DNA from: Armatimonadota bacterium | Lineage (GTDB): Bacteria > Armatimonadota > JAAZEB01 | Assembly: GCA_016199585.1 (NCBI GenBank) | Contig: JACQGM010000395.1 | Coordinates: forward strand, 1 to 33,240 | DNA length: 33,240 bases | Direction of reading: 5' to 3' | In this document: piece after piece, positions 13,321 through 21,580 of the stretch | How positions within the stretch are numbered: the first letter of the stretch is position 1 | Layout: each line of letters begins with the position of its first letter | Program-made: the position numbers and the translations under genes | Notes under the pieces: model-generated | What the model was told of the DNA's origin: nothing | What the model saw: the letters and a program-made list of their open reading frames with translations, nothing else | Databases searched by the model: none

Positions 13321-16314
13321 ATGGGATCTATCGCCGACGAACTGAGACAACGCATCCGGGGTGAGGTTCACTTCGACCGCCTCACCCGCAAGCTCTACAG
13401 CACCGACGCCAGCATCTACCGCATCGACCCGCTCGGCGTCGTCATCCCCCGCGACGAGGAAGACCTGGCGGCGGTCGCGACCCTTGCCGCACGCGAGCGG
13501 GTGCCCCTCCTTCCCCGCGCCGCCGGCACCAGCCTGGCCGGCCAGAGCGTGGGAAAGGCCCTGGCCCTTGACTGCTCGCGCTCCATGAACGCCATCCTCG
13601 AGTTCAACGCCGAGGAGCGCTGGGTGCGCGTGCAGCCGGGCGTGGTGCTCGACCGGCTCAACGCCTTCCTCCGTCCCCACGGCCTGATGTTCGGGCCGGA
13701 CGTGGCGACCAGCAACCGCGCCTGCATCGGGGGCATGATCGGCAACAACTCAGCCGGGGCGCGCTCGCGTGTCTACGGCATGACCGCCGACCACGTCCTG
13801 GAGCTGCGCGTGCTCCTGGGAGACGGCAGCGCCGCGACGCTCGGCTCGGCCGCGCCCGGGGCGGTGAAGCGCCGGGCCGCCGGGTCCGGCCTCGAGGCGA
13901 GCCTCTACCGTGAGATTCCCGCCCTGGTCTCTGCCCACCGCGAAGAGATCCGCCGCCGCTTCCCCGCGATCCAGCGCCGCGTCTCCGGCTACAGCCTGAA
14001 CCGGCTGGAATCCTCCCTGGCGGAGAGCGGGTCGCTGGACCTGGCGCAGCTCGTCTGCGGCTCCGAGGGCACGCTCGCCATCGTCACCGAGGCGAAGCTG
14101 AACCTGCTCCCCCGACCGCGCTGCGCCGCGCTCGGCGTCGTCGCCTTCAACGACCTGATCGCCGCGACCGAAGCGACGGTGGCCCTGCTGGCGACCGGCC
14201 CTGTCGCCATCGAGATGGTGGACCGGCTCATCCTCGAACTGGCGAAGGAGTCGCGCGAGTACTCCCGTGACTACCTCCCCGTCGCCGGCGACCCGGAGGC
14301 GCTCCTGCTGGTGGAATTCCACGGCGATACGGAGGCCGAGGTGGCCGGGAAGCTGGGTGGGCTGGAGGCGGCCGTGCGCCGCCAGTTCCCGTCCGCGCAG
14401 TTCGCCCGCGCCGCCGACGCGGCGGCCCAGGCCAATATCTGGAAGGTGCGCAAGGCGGGCGTCGGCCTGCTCCTCGGGATGAAGAGCGACCGCAAGCCGA
14501 TCGCCTTCGTCGAGGACACCGCCGTGCCTCCCGAGCACCTCCCCGAGTACGTGCGCCGCTTCCGGGAGATCGTCACCCGCCACGGCACCACCTCCGGCTA
14601 CTACGGGCACGCCAGCGTCGGCTGCCTCCACCTGCGCCCCCTGATCAACATCGGCAATCCCGACGACGTGGCGCGGATGAAGGCGATCGCTGCAGAGGTG
14701 GCCGACCTCGTGCAGGAGTTCGGCGGCGCGATGACCGGCGAGCACGGCGATGGCCTGGTGCGCTCCGGCTGGATCGAGAAACTCTACGGCCCGGAGCTGC
14801 TCCAGGCGTTCCGCGACGTGAAGCGCGCCTTCGATCCGCACGGCATCCTCAACCCGGGGAAGATCGTCGAGGCTCCCCCGATGGACGCGGATCTGCGCGC
14901 GCGCGACCTGCGCCCGCTGGATCTGCGCACGCACCTCAGCTTCGCGCGTGAGGGCGGCATCCTGCGCGCCGTGATGCAGTGCAGCGGCGTGGGGATCTGC
15001 CGCAAGCGCGAGGGGGTCATGTGCCCCTCCTTCATGGCGACCGGCGACGAGCGCCACTCCACCCGCGGCCGCGCCAACGCCCTGCGTGCGGTCCTCGATG
15101 GCGAGCTGCCCCCCGACGCCCTCGCCGGGGATGACCTCTACGAGGCGCTCGACCTCTGCCTCGCCTGCAAGGGCTGCCAGACCGAGTGCCCCTCCGCGGT
15201 GGACATGGCCCGCCTGAAGGTGGAGTACCTGGCGCAGCGTCATGCCCGCACCGGCACGCCCCTCCGGGCCACGGTGATGGGCCACATTGACGTCCTGAGC
15301 CGCTTCGGCTCCTTCGCGGCGCCCGTCGCCAACCCCCTCCTGCGCAGCCGCCCGGTCCGCCTGCTGGTGCAGGCCATCCTCGGCATTGATGCCCGCCGCA
15401 CGCTCCCCGAGTTCGCCGGGCGCACGCTGCTGCAGCGCCTGTCCTCAGCCAGCAGACAGCAGGAGGCAGGGGGTAGGAGGCAGGAGGCAGGATGCAGGAT
15501 GCAGGAGGTAGGCAGCAACGGATTACGCATTACGGATTACTCGTTACCGACTGCGGATCACGCATCACGCATCGCGCATCATAGATCACGAGTCGCTCTC
15601 TTCGTAGACACCTTCGTCAACCACAACTGCCCCGACGTGGGGGAGGCGGCCGTGGCGCTGCTGGAGGGGCTGGGCTGCGAGGTGGTGGTGCCCAAGCGGC
15701 CGTGCTGCGGGCGGGCGGCGCTCTCGCAGGGGCTGGTGGAGCGAGCGCGCTCCCTGGCGCGGGAGAACCTGGAGCGCCTCTGGCCCTACGCGGAGGTACG
15801 CATCCCGATTGTCGGCATCGAACCATCCTGCATCGCCACCCTCCGCGATGAGTACCGTGATCTGCTGGACGATCCGCGCGTGGAGAGGCTGGGGGAGCAG
15901 GTGTTCTTGCTCGAGGAGTTCTTGGTGCGCGAGGCGCGCGAAGGCCGCCTGGAGGGCTGCTTCCGGGCGCGTCCGGAGACCGCCTGGCTCCACGGTCACT
16001 GCCACCAGAAGGCGCTCACCGGCACGGGTCCGGCGTTGGCGGCGCTGCGCCTCATCCCGGAGCTGGAGGTGCGCGAGATCGACTCCGGGTGCTGTGGCAT
16101 GGCGGGGGCGTTCGGCTACGACCGAAAGCACTACGACGTCTCGATGGCGGTGGGCGAGGATCGGCTCTTCCCGGCGATCCGGGCGCTCCCCGAGGGGGCG
16201 CTGATCATCGCCGAGGGGATCTCCTGCCGCCAGCAGATCGAGCACGGCACCGGCCGGCGGGCCTATCACCTGGCGGAGGTGCTGCGCGATTCCTTGAAGG
16301 CGGGGAAGGAGTAG
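13321..16314 (+). CDS. FAD-linked oxidase / Fe-S oxidoreductase fusion (GlcD-GlcF or D-lactate dehydrogenase type), with in-frame heptamer insert
   Basis: A 997-residue fusion of a FAD-binding alpha-hydroxyacid dehydrogenase and its Fe-S/CCG partner, as in YdiJ-like and GlcD-GlcF enzymes that oxidise D-lactate, glycolate or 2-hydroxyglutarate. FAD (PCMH) motifs are PRAAGTSLAGQSVG and GMIGNNSAGARSRVYG; the C-terminal FAD domain has YYGHASVGCLHLRP near 427, GEHGDGLVRSGW near 473 and DPHGILNPGK. Fe-S motifs follow: CSGVGIC...MCPS near 554-570 and CLACKGCQTECPS near 613. CCG motifs are KRPCCGRA near 796 and SGCCGMAGAFGY near 923. Residues 711-757, in the linker between the Fe-S and CCG domains, come from 20 in-phase heptamers and are unlike the family. 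ATG 13321 has no strong Shine-Dalgarno sequence; a promoter lies 48 bases upstream. The substrate cannot be told. Confidence 0.92.
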   Translation: MGSIADELRQRIRGEVHFDRLTRKLYSTDASIYRIDPLGVVIPRDEEDLAAVATLAARERVPLLPRAAGTSLAGQSVGKALALDCSRSMNAILEFNAEERWVRVQPGVVLDRLNAFLRPHGLMFGPDVATSNRACIGGMIGNNSAGARSRVYGMTADHVLELRVLLGDGSAATLGSAAPGAVKRRAAGSGLEASLYREIPALVSAHREEIRRRFPAIQRRVSGYSLNRLESSLAESGSLDLAQLVCGSEGTLAIVTEAKLNLLPRPRCAALGVVAFNDLIAATEATVALLATGPVAIEMVDRLILELAKESREYSRDYLPVAGDPEALLLVEFHGDTEAEVAGKLGGLEAAVRRQFPSAQFARAADAAAQANIWKVRKAGVGLLLGMKSDRKPIAFVEDTAVPPEHLPEYVRRFREIVTRHGTTSGYYGHASVGCLHLRPLINIGNPDDVARMKAIAAEVADLVQEFGGAMTGEHGDGLVRSGWIEKLYGPELLQAFRDVKRAFDPHGILNPGKIVEAPPMDADLRARDLRPLDLRTHLSFAREGGILRAVMQCSGVGICRKREGVMCPSFMATGDERHSTRGRANALRAVLDGELPPDALAGDDLYEALDLCLACKGCQTECPSAVDMARLKVEYLAQRHARTGTPLRATVMGHIDVLSRFGSFAAPVANPLLRSRPVRLLVQAILGIDARRTLPEFAGRTLLQRLSSASRQQEAGGRRQEAGCRMQEVGSNGLRITDYSLPTADHASRIAHHRSRVALFVDTFVNHNCPDVGEAAVALLEGLGCEVVVPKRPCCGRAALSQGLVERARSLARENLERLWPYAEVRIPIVGIEPSCIATLRDEYRDLLDDPRVERLGEQVFLLEEFLVREAREGRLEGCFRARPETAWLHGHCHQKALTGTGPALAALRLIPELEVREIDSGCCGMAGAFGYDRKHYDVSMAVGEDRLFPAIRALPEGALIIAEGISCRQQIEHGTGRRAYHLAEVLRDSLKAGKE
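15451..15590. repeat. Twenty contiguous heptamers inside the GlcD-GlcF coding sequence
   Basis: Positions 15451-15590 divide into exactly 20 consecutive 7-base units with no change of phase. The first nine are of the GGCAGGA type, one is a junction unit, and the last ten are of the GATTACG/CATCACG type. Because 7 and 3 are coprime the peptide repeats every 7 residues (RQQEAGG, RRQEAGC, RMQEVGS). Unlike the other elements, the two halves use different words and are not inverted. The frame has no stop. Confidence 0.85.
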
Positions 16315-16317
16315 GGC

Positions 16318-16629
16318 ATGGGAGAAGAGATCGTGGTATTTGTGGCCATCCTGGGCGCCTTCGGCCTGGGCGCCCTGAAGATGATCACGAGGTTCCTGCT
16401 GGAGTGGCGCAAGAGCGGCAGCAGCCAGGAGATCTCCCGGCTCTCGGAGCAGTTGGCCGCCCTGCAGCGCGACTACCAGCAGACCAAGGCCGACCACAAT
16501 GACACGCTGCTCGGCATAGAGGCGACGATGCGCCAGATGGAGAGGCGCCTGGACGGCCTCGCCGGCATTGACGCGCCGCCGCCGGCTGCGGAAGCGAAGA
16601 CGCCCGTGGCCTCTCAGCGCCAGTTGTGA
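16318..16629 (+). CDS. Small membrane-anchored coiled-coil protein, paralogue 1
   Basis: A 103-residue protein with one N-terminal membrane segment (about residues 4-27), a basic stop-transfer stretch, then a coiled coil (EISRLSEQLAALQRDYQQTKADHNDTLLGIEATMRQMERRLDGL) and a Pro/Ala-rich tail ending TPVASQRQL. Only three bases separate it from the stop of the GlcD-GlcF gene, and GGAAGGAG lies ten bases before its ATG. The architecture resembles PspB of the phage-shock system (one membrane helix plus a short leucine-rich coil), but I see no signature that proves homology. It shares the block DYxQTKADHNDTLLG and the tail xTPVAxxRQL with the next gene, so the two are tandem paralogues. Function unknown. 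Confidence 0.75.
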   Translation: MGEEIVVFVAILGAFGLGALKMITRFLLEWRKSGSSQEISRLSEQLAALQRDYQQTKADHNDTLLGIEATMRQMERRLDGLAGIDAPPPAAEAKTPVASQRQL

Positions 16630-16660
16630 CGCACGGCCGTAAGCAGAAGCGAGGGAGAGC

Positions 16661-16960
16661 ATGAACATCGCAGTGGAGATTCTCCTGGTTCTCGTCTCAC
16701 CGGGACTGCTGGCGATTCTGGGCTGGTTCATCCTCGAGCTGCGCAAGGGAGGTGGCGGCAAGGAAGTGCGCCGACTGCGCCAGGAGCTGGACGAGCTGCG
16801 CCGCGACTACGAGCAGACCAAGGCCGACCATAACGACACGCTGCTCGGCCTGGTGAGCGCGGTCGACCGCCTGGAGGAGGCCGGTGGTCGCCGGGCCGGC
16901 GTCGAGACGACCCCGCCAGCGGAGGCAAGAACCCCTGTGGCGCCCCGGCGCCAGTTGTAG
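16661..16960 (+). CDS. Small membrane-anchored coiled-coil protein, paralogue 2
   Basis: A 99-residue paralogue of the preceding gene: an N-terminal membrane helix (about 4-27), Gly/Lys-rich linker, coiled coil VRRLRQELDELRRDYEQTKADHNDTLLGLVSAVDRLEE, and a Pro/Ala tail ending RTPVAPRRQL. The membrane segment and coil flanks have diverged while the QTKADHNDTLLG block and the last residues are kept, which suggests that those parts are functional. GAGGGAGAGC precedes the ATG at 16661. It lies 31 bp after its paralogue and 21 bp before the TPR gene, so the three are likely cotranscribed. Function unknown. Confidence 0.75.
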   Translation: MNIAVEILLVLVSPGLLAILGWFILELRKGGGGKEVRRLRQELDELRRDYEQTKADHNDTLLGLVSAVDRLEEAGGRRAGVETTPPAEARTPVAPRRQL

Positions 16961-16981
16961 GCTGGAGTCTGGAGGTGTGAA

Positions 16982-18001
16982 ATGACGGGAATCGGGGACC
17001 TCTTCAACTTCGTCTGCCTGGTGATGTGGCTGCTGGCGATCGGGGCCTGTTTCGTGTTCCTCCTCCGCAAGGCGATGGATGGGGAGCTGGCGCGGGACAC
17101 CTTCGTGCTCCATTGCATCCCCCTGGGCTTCCTCCTCATCGGGTTCCTGGCGACGAACGGCCGGCCCTGGTCGCCGCTCCTCGGGCTGGCGATCCCGGCC
17201 TACATCGGGGTGGTGCTCCTGCGTCTGCACCAGGAGTCGCAGCGCGCCGCCGAAGAGGTGCTGCAGCGCGAGCTGGACAAGTGGGGCCGCGCCGTGGCCG
17301 ACGACGACCGCAACTCCGGGGCGCACCTTTACCTGGGCAACGCCCTGGTGGAGCGCCGCGACTACGAAGCCGCCGCGGCCCACTACCGGCGGGCGCTGGA
17401 GCTGGACCCGACCAACGTGCGCGAGCTGCGCGAGTTCCTCTTGCGATGCCCCGGATCCGTGGCGGCGGAGGTGGAGGCGCGCCTGCCGGACCTGGATCGC
17501 GTCGAGGCGGAGGTGCGGCGGCGGGGCGGCGCGCGGCCGGGGGACTCCGTGTTTGTGGAGAAGGAGTGGCGCGTCGTGGGGGACGTGCGGCACCCACACC
17601 TCGAGGAGCACCATGCCACGATGGTCGTCGCGGCGCCCCCGGGGGAGGTGCCGCGCGAGGCGAACGACGTCGGCCCGGCGCCCCGCCGCGAATGGCTCGG
17701 GGCGGCAGACGAGCCCGGTGACGCGGGGAGCGCGGCGGCCGGGCGTCTCTCCGAGCTGCGCGGGCTGCTGGACCGGAACCCGGACGACACCTTCACGCGC
17801 GCCGCCTACGCCGCCGCCCTGGAAGCGGCCGGCGACCGCGACGGCGCCCGGGCGCAGCTCGAGAAGGTGCTGCGGGCCGAGCCGGGGAACCAGGAAGCCG
17901 CCGCTGCCTTACAGCGCCTGACGGCGCCGGCCGCGGGCGCCGGCCTCTCCGTGTCGTCTTTCGCGCCGCCGGAGAAGAAGGCACAGCCGCCATCAGGTTG
18001 A
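16982..18001 (+). CDS. Membrane protein with TPR repeats
   Basis: A 339-residue protein with three hydrophobic segments in the first 80 residues (NFVCLVMWLLAIGACFVFLL, then FVLHCIPLGFLLIGFLA and PLLGLAIPAYIGVVLL). A TPR pair follows near residues 110-145 (AHLYLGNALVERRDYEAAAAHYRRALELDPTN), then a mixed central region and another TPR-like helical pair near 250-310 (LRGLLDRNPDDTFTRAAYAAALEAAGDRDGARAQLEKVLRAEPGN). TPRs bind partner proteins, so it may work with the two small membrane coiled-coil proteins just upstream. GGAGGTGTGAA precedes the ATG at 16982. The stop is at the edge of a palindromic 9-mer repeat that faces the convergent rhaA gene. No specific function is recognised. Confidence 0.8.
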   Translation: MTGIGDLFNFVCLVMWLLAIGACFVFLLRKAMDGELARDTFVLHCIPLGFLLIGFLATNGRPWSPLLGLAIPAYIGVVLLRLHQESQRAAEEVLQRELDKWGRAVADDDRNSGAHLYLGNALVERRDYEAAAAHYRRALELDPTNVRELREFLLRCPGSVAAEVEARLPDLDRVEAEVRRRGGARPGDSVFVEKEWRVVGDVRHPHLEEHHATMVVAAPPGEVPREANDVGPAPRREWLGAADEPGDAGSAAAGRLSELRGLLDRNPDDTFTRAAYAAALEAAGDRDGARAQLEKVLRAEPGNQEAAAALQRLTAPAAGAGLSVSSFAPPEKKAQPPSG

Positions 18002-18002
18002 C

Positions 18003-18036
18003 CAGACGGATCGGTCTGATCAGTCGGATCCGTCTG
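18003..18036. repeat. Palindrome built of 9-mers between convergent genes
   Basis: Perfect 10-bp inverted arms CAGACGGATC (18003-18012) and GATCCGTCTG (18027-18036) with a 14-base loop. The stretch also reads as near-tandem 9-mers (GTCTGATCA, GTCGGATCC, GTCTGATCG). It lies just after the TPR stop and before the end of rhaA, so it could act as a bidirectional 3' end, but there is no T-run. Confidence 0.6.
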
Positions 18037-18084
18037 ATCGGACGGAGCGGCCCGTGGGCGATGGCGCTCGTCCGCGGCCGCCGT

Positions 18085-19353
18085 TCAGCTCCGCTGCGCC
18101 AGCACGCTGCGCTCGTAGGCGCGCACCGCCTCCAGCCAGGCCGAGCCCAGCGGCACGCTCTGCTGCAGGCAGTGGCAGTCCCACACGGCGCCGAAGGGCA
18201 TCGTCTTCAGCTCTTCGAGGAGCGCCAGGCGGCCGGTGAAGTCGCCGGCGGCCTCCATCTCGCGCAGCTTCCCGGCGGGCTCCAGCAGCGCGATCAGCAG
18301 CGCCTTGAGCAGACACCGCGTGCCGATCACCCAGGCGGCCACGCGGTTGATGCTGGCGTCGAAGAAGTCCAGGCCGATGTGAACGCGCCCGAGGAAATCG
18401 CCGCGGACCAGCTCCTCGGCGATGGCGCGGAGGTCATCGGAGAGAACCACCACGTGGTCGCTGTCCCAGCGCACGCCGCGGCTGACGTGGAGCAGGATCT
18501 CGTCCAGGAAGGCGAGGACGGCGGAGATCTTGTCGGCGATCCCCTCGGTGGGGTGGTAGTGCCCTGCATCCAGGCAGAGGAGCTTCCGGCTCTGGATCGC
18601 GTAGCCGAGGTAGAACTCGTGCGAGCCGACGACGTAGCTCTCGGAGGCGATCCCGAAGAGCTTCCCCTCGACGGCATCCCGGTGATAGCGGGGGTCCAGC
18701 GGCTCGGCGAAGACCTCATCGAGCGATTGCCTCAGGCGGACGCGCGGCGCCTTCCGGTCGGCGGGGGTATCCTTGTAGCCGTCGGGGATCCAGACGTTGG
18801 TGACGCACGGGGTGCCAAGGGCCTCGCCGAACGCCGCGCCGATCCGGCGGCAGGCGGCACCGTGGCGCACCCAGAACCGGCGGACCCCCTCGTCCGCGTG
18901 GGCCAGGGTGAAGCCGTCGGCGGCCAGGGGATGCGAAAAGAAGGTGGGGTTGAAGTCGAGGCCCATGTCGCGCGCCTTCGCCCAATCGCGCCAGCGGGCG
19001 AAGTGCTCGGGCGCCAGCTCGTCGCGCTCGACCTTCCGCCCGCCGGTCTCCGCGTAGATGGCGTGCAGGTTGAGGCGGTGCCGGCCGGGGATGAGGCCGA
19101 GGGCGCGATCCAGGTCGGCGCGCAGCTCGTCGGCGGCGCGGGCGCGTCCGGGGTAGTTGCCGGTGGCCTGGATGCCCCCCCCGGTGAGGCCCTCGTCGCT
19201 CTCGAACCCGCCCACGTCGTCGCCCTGCCAGCAGTGCAGCGAGACGGGCACGCCGCCGAGGGCTTCCAGGGCGCGCGCGGTGTCCACGCCGAGGCCGCCA
19301 TAGCGCTCCCGGGCCAGCTCGTAGGCTCTCTCTATGGGTGATGTCTCTGACAT
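18085..19353 (-). CDS. rhaA: L-rhamnose isomerase
   Basis: RhaA converts L-rhamnose to L-rhamnulose, the first step of rhamnose breakdown. The 422-residue protein matches the E. coli enzyme along its whole length: [47 protein letters not shown]-like [67 protein letters not shown] and [14 protein letters not shown]. The last two carry the Asp and His residues that bind the catalytic Mn/Zn ions. The ATG at 19353 is preceded by GGGGAGAGG. It lies 114 bp downstream of the CocE gene on the same strand; that gap contains a repeated leader. No rhamnulokinase or aldolase is in the window. Confidence 0.96.
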   Translation of the reverse strand: MSETSPIERAYELARERYGGLGVDTARALEALGGVPVSLHCWQGDDVGGFESDEGLTGGGIQATGNYPGRARAADELRADLDRALGLIPGRHRLNLHAIYAETGGRKVERDELAPEHFARWRDWAKARDMGLDFNPTFFSHPLAADGFTLAHADEGVRRFWVRHGAACRRIGAAFGEALGTPCVTNVWIPDGYKDTPADRKAPRVRLRQSLDEVFAEPLDPRYHRDAVEGKLFGIASESYVVGSHEFYLGYAIQSRKLLCLDAGHYHPTEGIADKISAVLAFLDEILLHVSRGVRWDSDHVVVLSDDLRAIAEELVRGDFLGRVHIGLDFFDASINRVAAWVIGTRCLLKALLIALLEPAGKLREMEAAGDFTGRLALLEELKTMPFGAVWDCHCLQQSVPLGSAWLEAVRAYERSVLAQRS

Positions 19354-19369
19354 GCGTGCGTGCCTCTCC

Positions 19370-19432
19370 CCGGCGCGTGCGCTGCCGGTCCACTCCCCGG
19401 TTCCACGCGGATGCCCCCGGATTCCTCCCCGC
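19370..19432 (-). promoter_or_regulatory. Repeated leader sequence upstream of rhaA
   Basis: On the minus strand this runs from GGAGGAATCCGGGGG through GTGGAACCGGGGAGT to CCGGCAGCGCACGCGCCGG, ending 16 bases before the rhaA ATG. It is nearly identical to 21442-21378, upstream of the CocE gene. The last part can form a small stem (CCGGC/GCCGG). Function unknown. Confidence 0.6.
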
Positions 19433-19467
19433 GGCTGCGCTGCTGGCGGCAGCGCTCCCCGGCGAAG

Positions 19468-21339
19468 CTACCCTCCGTCCGCGCGCGCCACCGGGAGCAG
19501 GAGCCGGGAGGGGTGCTCCTTCGCGTGGTAGACCGTGTTGTGCGCCACGCGGCGCTCGTGGTCCTCGGAGGGGTTGCGCCCGGTGTGGGTATTGACATCG
19601 AAATGGGGCCAGCTACTGCTGGTGATGTCCACGCGCAGGCGGTGTCCCGCCTTCAGACGGGCGGCGAGCGGCCGCAGCTCGATGCGGACCCGGTAGACCT
19701 CCCCGGGCGTGAGCAGCTCCGGGCGCTCGCAGCCATTGCGGAACTTCGCGCGCCGGATCCCCTCCGACAGGCCGAGGGCAATCCCCCCGGGGGACGCCGG
19801 TGAGGGCGGGTAGACATCAATCAGCTTCGCCACGAAGTCGGTGTCGGGCGCATCCGAAGAGATGCAGAGCTCGACGACGGGATGGCCCGCCATCTCCAGG
19901 TCCCGGGCGAGCGGCCCCGTCTGGAAGACCAGCACGTCGCTGCGCGCCTCCAGGGGGAGATAGGGCGGCTGGACGCCGTGGAGGTGCGGCCCCTCCACCT
20001 GGTCCCAGAGGCCGTTCGGGTTGATCCGCCGCGAGCCTCCGCCAACCAGGCGGGTGGCGGTGTAGCAGACGCCGGTGCTGCTCGGCGCCGGGTCGTCCGG
20101 GTCGGCGCGGAAGGTGGTGGCGGCGGGTCCGGCCTCCGGCGCGGCGGTCGCCAGGCCGCCGCCGGGATGGAGGTGCCAGGCCGTCATCGTCACGTTCGCG
20201 GGCGGCCACGCCGGGCCGGTTCGCCACTCGCCGCCATGCTCCAGGAGGCCGTCGCCGGCGAGCGTGCCGGGGCCGCCCCCCATGACAAAGTACTGGACCG
20301 GCGCCGCGAAGACGCCGTCATCGTCAACCCCCTTGAACCACCGGTCGAACCAGCGCAGCTCATAGTCCGGGAAGCGGGCCTCTCTCGTGCATGCTTCCCC
20401 GAAGGTGACCTGGCCGATCTTGCGGCCCGTTTCGCCGTGCGTCCAGGGGCCGAACACCACGTGCTGATTCCGGTGGCCCAGGCGGGTCAGGCGGGTGAAC
20501 GCGAGGGTGTCGGGGTGGCAGTAGGGGTAATGGTCGAACCAGCCGCAGATCCAGAGGGTGGGGATGTCGGGCCAGCGGTCGAGGTATTCGGCGGGGCTCA
20601 GCCCGGGCCGGCGCCAGAACTCGTCGAGGCACTCGCGGCGCAGGTAGTCGAAGAAGGTGCGCTCGTAGGAGGGCGCGAGGGCCAGAGGCGACTGCCCTTC
20701 GCGGAGCGGATAGCGCCGCAGCCACTCCTCGAAGCGCATCTGCAGCAGGGCTTCGCGGACGCTCGGATCGGCGCGCGCCTCCTTGCCGTCGCCGGCCATC
20801 CCCACAATGTAGGAGAGCCAGAACACGTCCAGGGCCCCGCCCTGGCGGACGTTGTGGTAGCCGTGGGGGTAGCCGAAGGTCTGGCACATGGCGGCCAGGT
20901 GCGGGGGCGACTGCGTCGCTGCCGAGCCCTGGGAGTATGCCAGGTAGGACGTGCCGAGCATGCCCACGCGGCCGTCGCAGGGGGGCTGCGCGGCGAGCCA
21001 CTCGATGGTGTCGTAGCCATCCTCGGCCTCCTGGACGTTGACCTGGAATACGCCGTCCGAGGCGTAGCGCCCGCGCACGTCCTGCACCGCCACCAGGTAC
21101 CCGTGCCGCGCCAGGCGCATGGCATCCGCTCGGTTGCTCGGGCCTTTGTCGTAGGGGGTGCGCATCAGCAGGGCCGGCATCGGGTCCTCGACCGCCCTGC
21201 CTCCCGCGGCCGGCAGGTAAAGATCGGTGACGAGCGCCACCCTGTCGCGCATCGCGACGCGCACGTCGGGGCGGATGAGCACCTCTTCGTATCGCGGCGC
21301 CCGCCTCGGGGGCGAGCCGGAGCCGTTGGTGGGGTCCAT
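19468..21339 (-). CDS. CocE/NonD-family hydrolase (X-Pro dipeptidyl-peptidase-like)
   Basis: A 623-residue alpha/beta hydrolase of the CocE/NonD family, which cleaves esters or N-terminal X-Pro dipeptides; the substrate is not predictable. The N-terminus has RVAMRDRVALVTDLYLPA, the family entry strand, then PALLMRTPYDK and a nucleophile elbow GMLGTSYLAYSQG near residue 130 (Ser in GTSY). The lid region has YLDRWPDIPTLWICGWFDHY, and the C-terminal jelly roll contains GVQPPYLPLEARSDVLVFQT, DTDFVAKLIDVYPP and RLRVDITSSSWPHFDVNTHTG. I chose the ATG at 21339 because AAGGAGAG stands ahead of it; the frame stays open 146 codons further upstream but covers the leader repeat and part of the divergent gene. 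There is no signal peptide. It is probably cotranscribed with rhaA. Confidence 0.9.
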   Translation of the reverse strand: MDPTNGSGSPPRRAPRYEEVLIRPDVRVAMRDRVALVTDLYLPAAGGRAVEDPMPALLMRTPYDKGPSNRADAMRLARHGYLVAVQDVRGRYASDGVFQVNVQEAEDGYDTIEWLAAQPPCDGRVGMLGTSYLAYSQGSAATQSPPHLAAMCQTFGYPHGYHNVRQGGALDVFWLSYIVGMAGDGKEARADPSVREALLQMRFEEWLRRYPLREGQSPLALAPSYERTFFDYLRRECLDEFWRRPGLSPAEYLDRWPDIPTLWICGWFDHYPYCHPDTLAFTRLTRLGHRNQHVVFGPWTHGETGRKIGQVTFGEACTREARFPDYELRWFDRWFKGVDDDGVFAAPVQYFVMGGGPGTLAGDGLLEHGGEWRTGPAWPPANVTMTAWHLHPGGGLATAAPEAGPAATTFRADPDDPAPSSTGVCYTATRLVGGGSRRINPNGLWDQVEGPHLHGVQPPYLPLEARSDVLVFQTGPLARDLEMAGHPVVELCISSDAPDTDFVAKLIDVYPPSPASPGGIALGLSEGIRRAKFRNGCERPELLTPGEVYRVRIELRPLAARLKAGHRLRVDITSSSWPHFDVNTHTGRNPSEDHERRVAHNTVYHAKEHPSRLLLPVARADGG

Positions 21340-21377
21340 GTTTGCGTCTCTCCTTCCGCACACCGCGGATCGCACAG

Positions 21378-21442
21378 CCGGCGCATGCGCTGCCGGGCTA
21401 CTCCCCGGTTCCACGCGGCCACCCCCGGATTCCTCCTGCCGC
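21378..21442 (-). promoter_or_regulatory. Repeated leader sequence upstream of the CocE gene
   Basis: Second copy of the leader seen before rhaA: GGAGGAATCCGGGGG, GTGGAACCGGGGAGT and CCGGCAGCGCATGCGCCGG on the minus strand, ending 38 bases before the ATG at 21339. Between the two copies the middle and one loop base differ while the flanks are kept. Confidence 0.6.
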
Positions 21443-21580
21443 GGCGCGCACGGCTGCCCACCGACGGATAGGGGGAATCCCCCCCGTCCGCGTCGTATCC
21501 TGCCGATCAGGAGAAATGCCGGGCGGGCACCACTGCCCCGCTGCTGCCCGGCACACGTCAACACCGAGAGGGAGATGGAT

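Noticed and set aside
10600-13680. Open frame of about 1026 codons on the minus strand, opposite the SpeE-like gene
   Set aside because: High GC leaves antisense frames open. The peptide is Arg/Gly/His/Gln-rich without any family motif, and the plus strand has clear domains and a Shine-Dalgarno sequence.
13750-15285. Open minus-strand frame of 511 codons opposite the GlcD-GlcF gene
   Set aside because: Same antisense artefact; the plus strand carries full FAD and Fe-S motifs.
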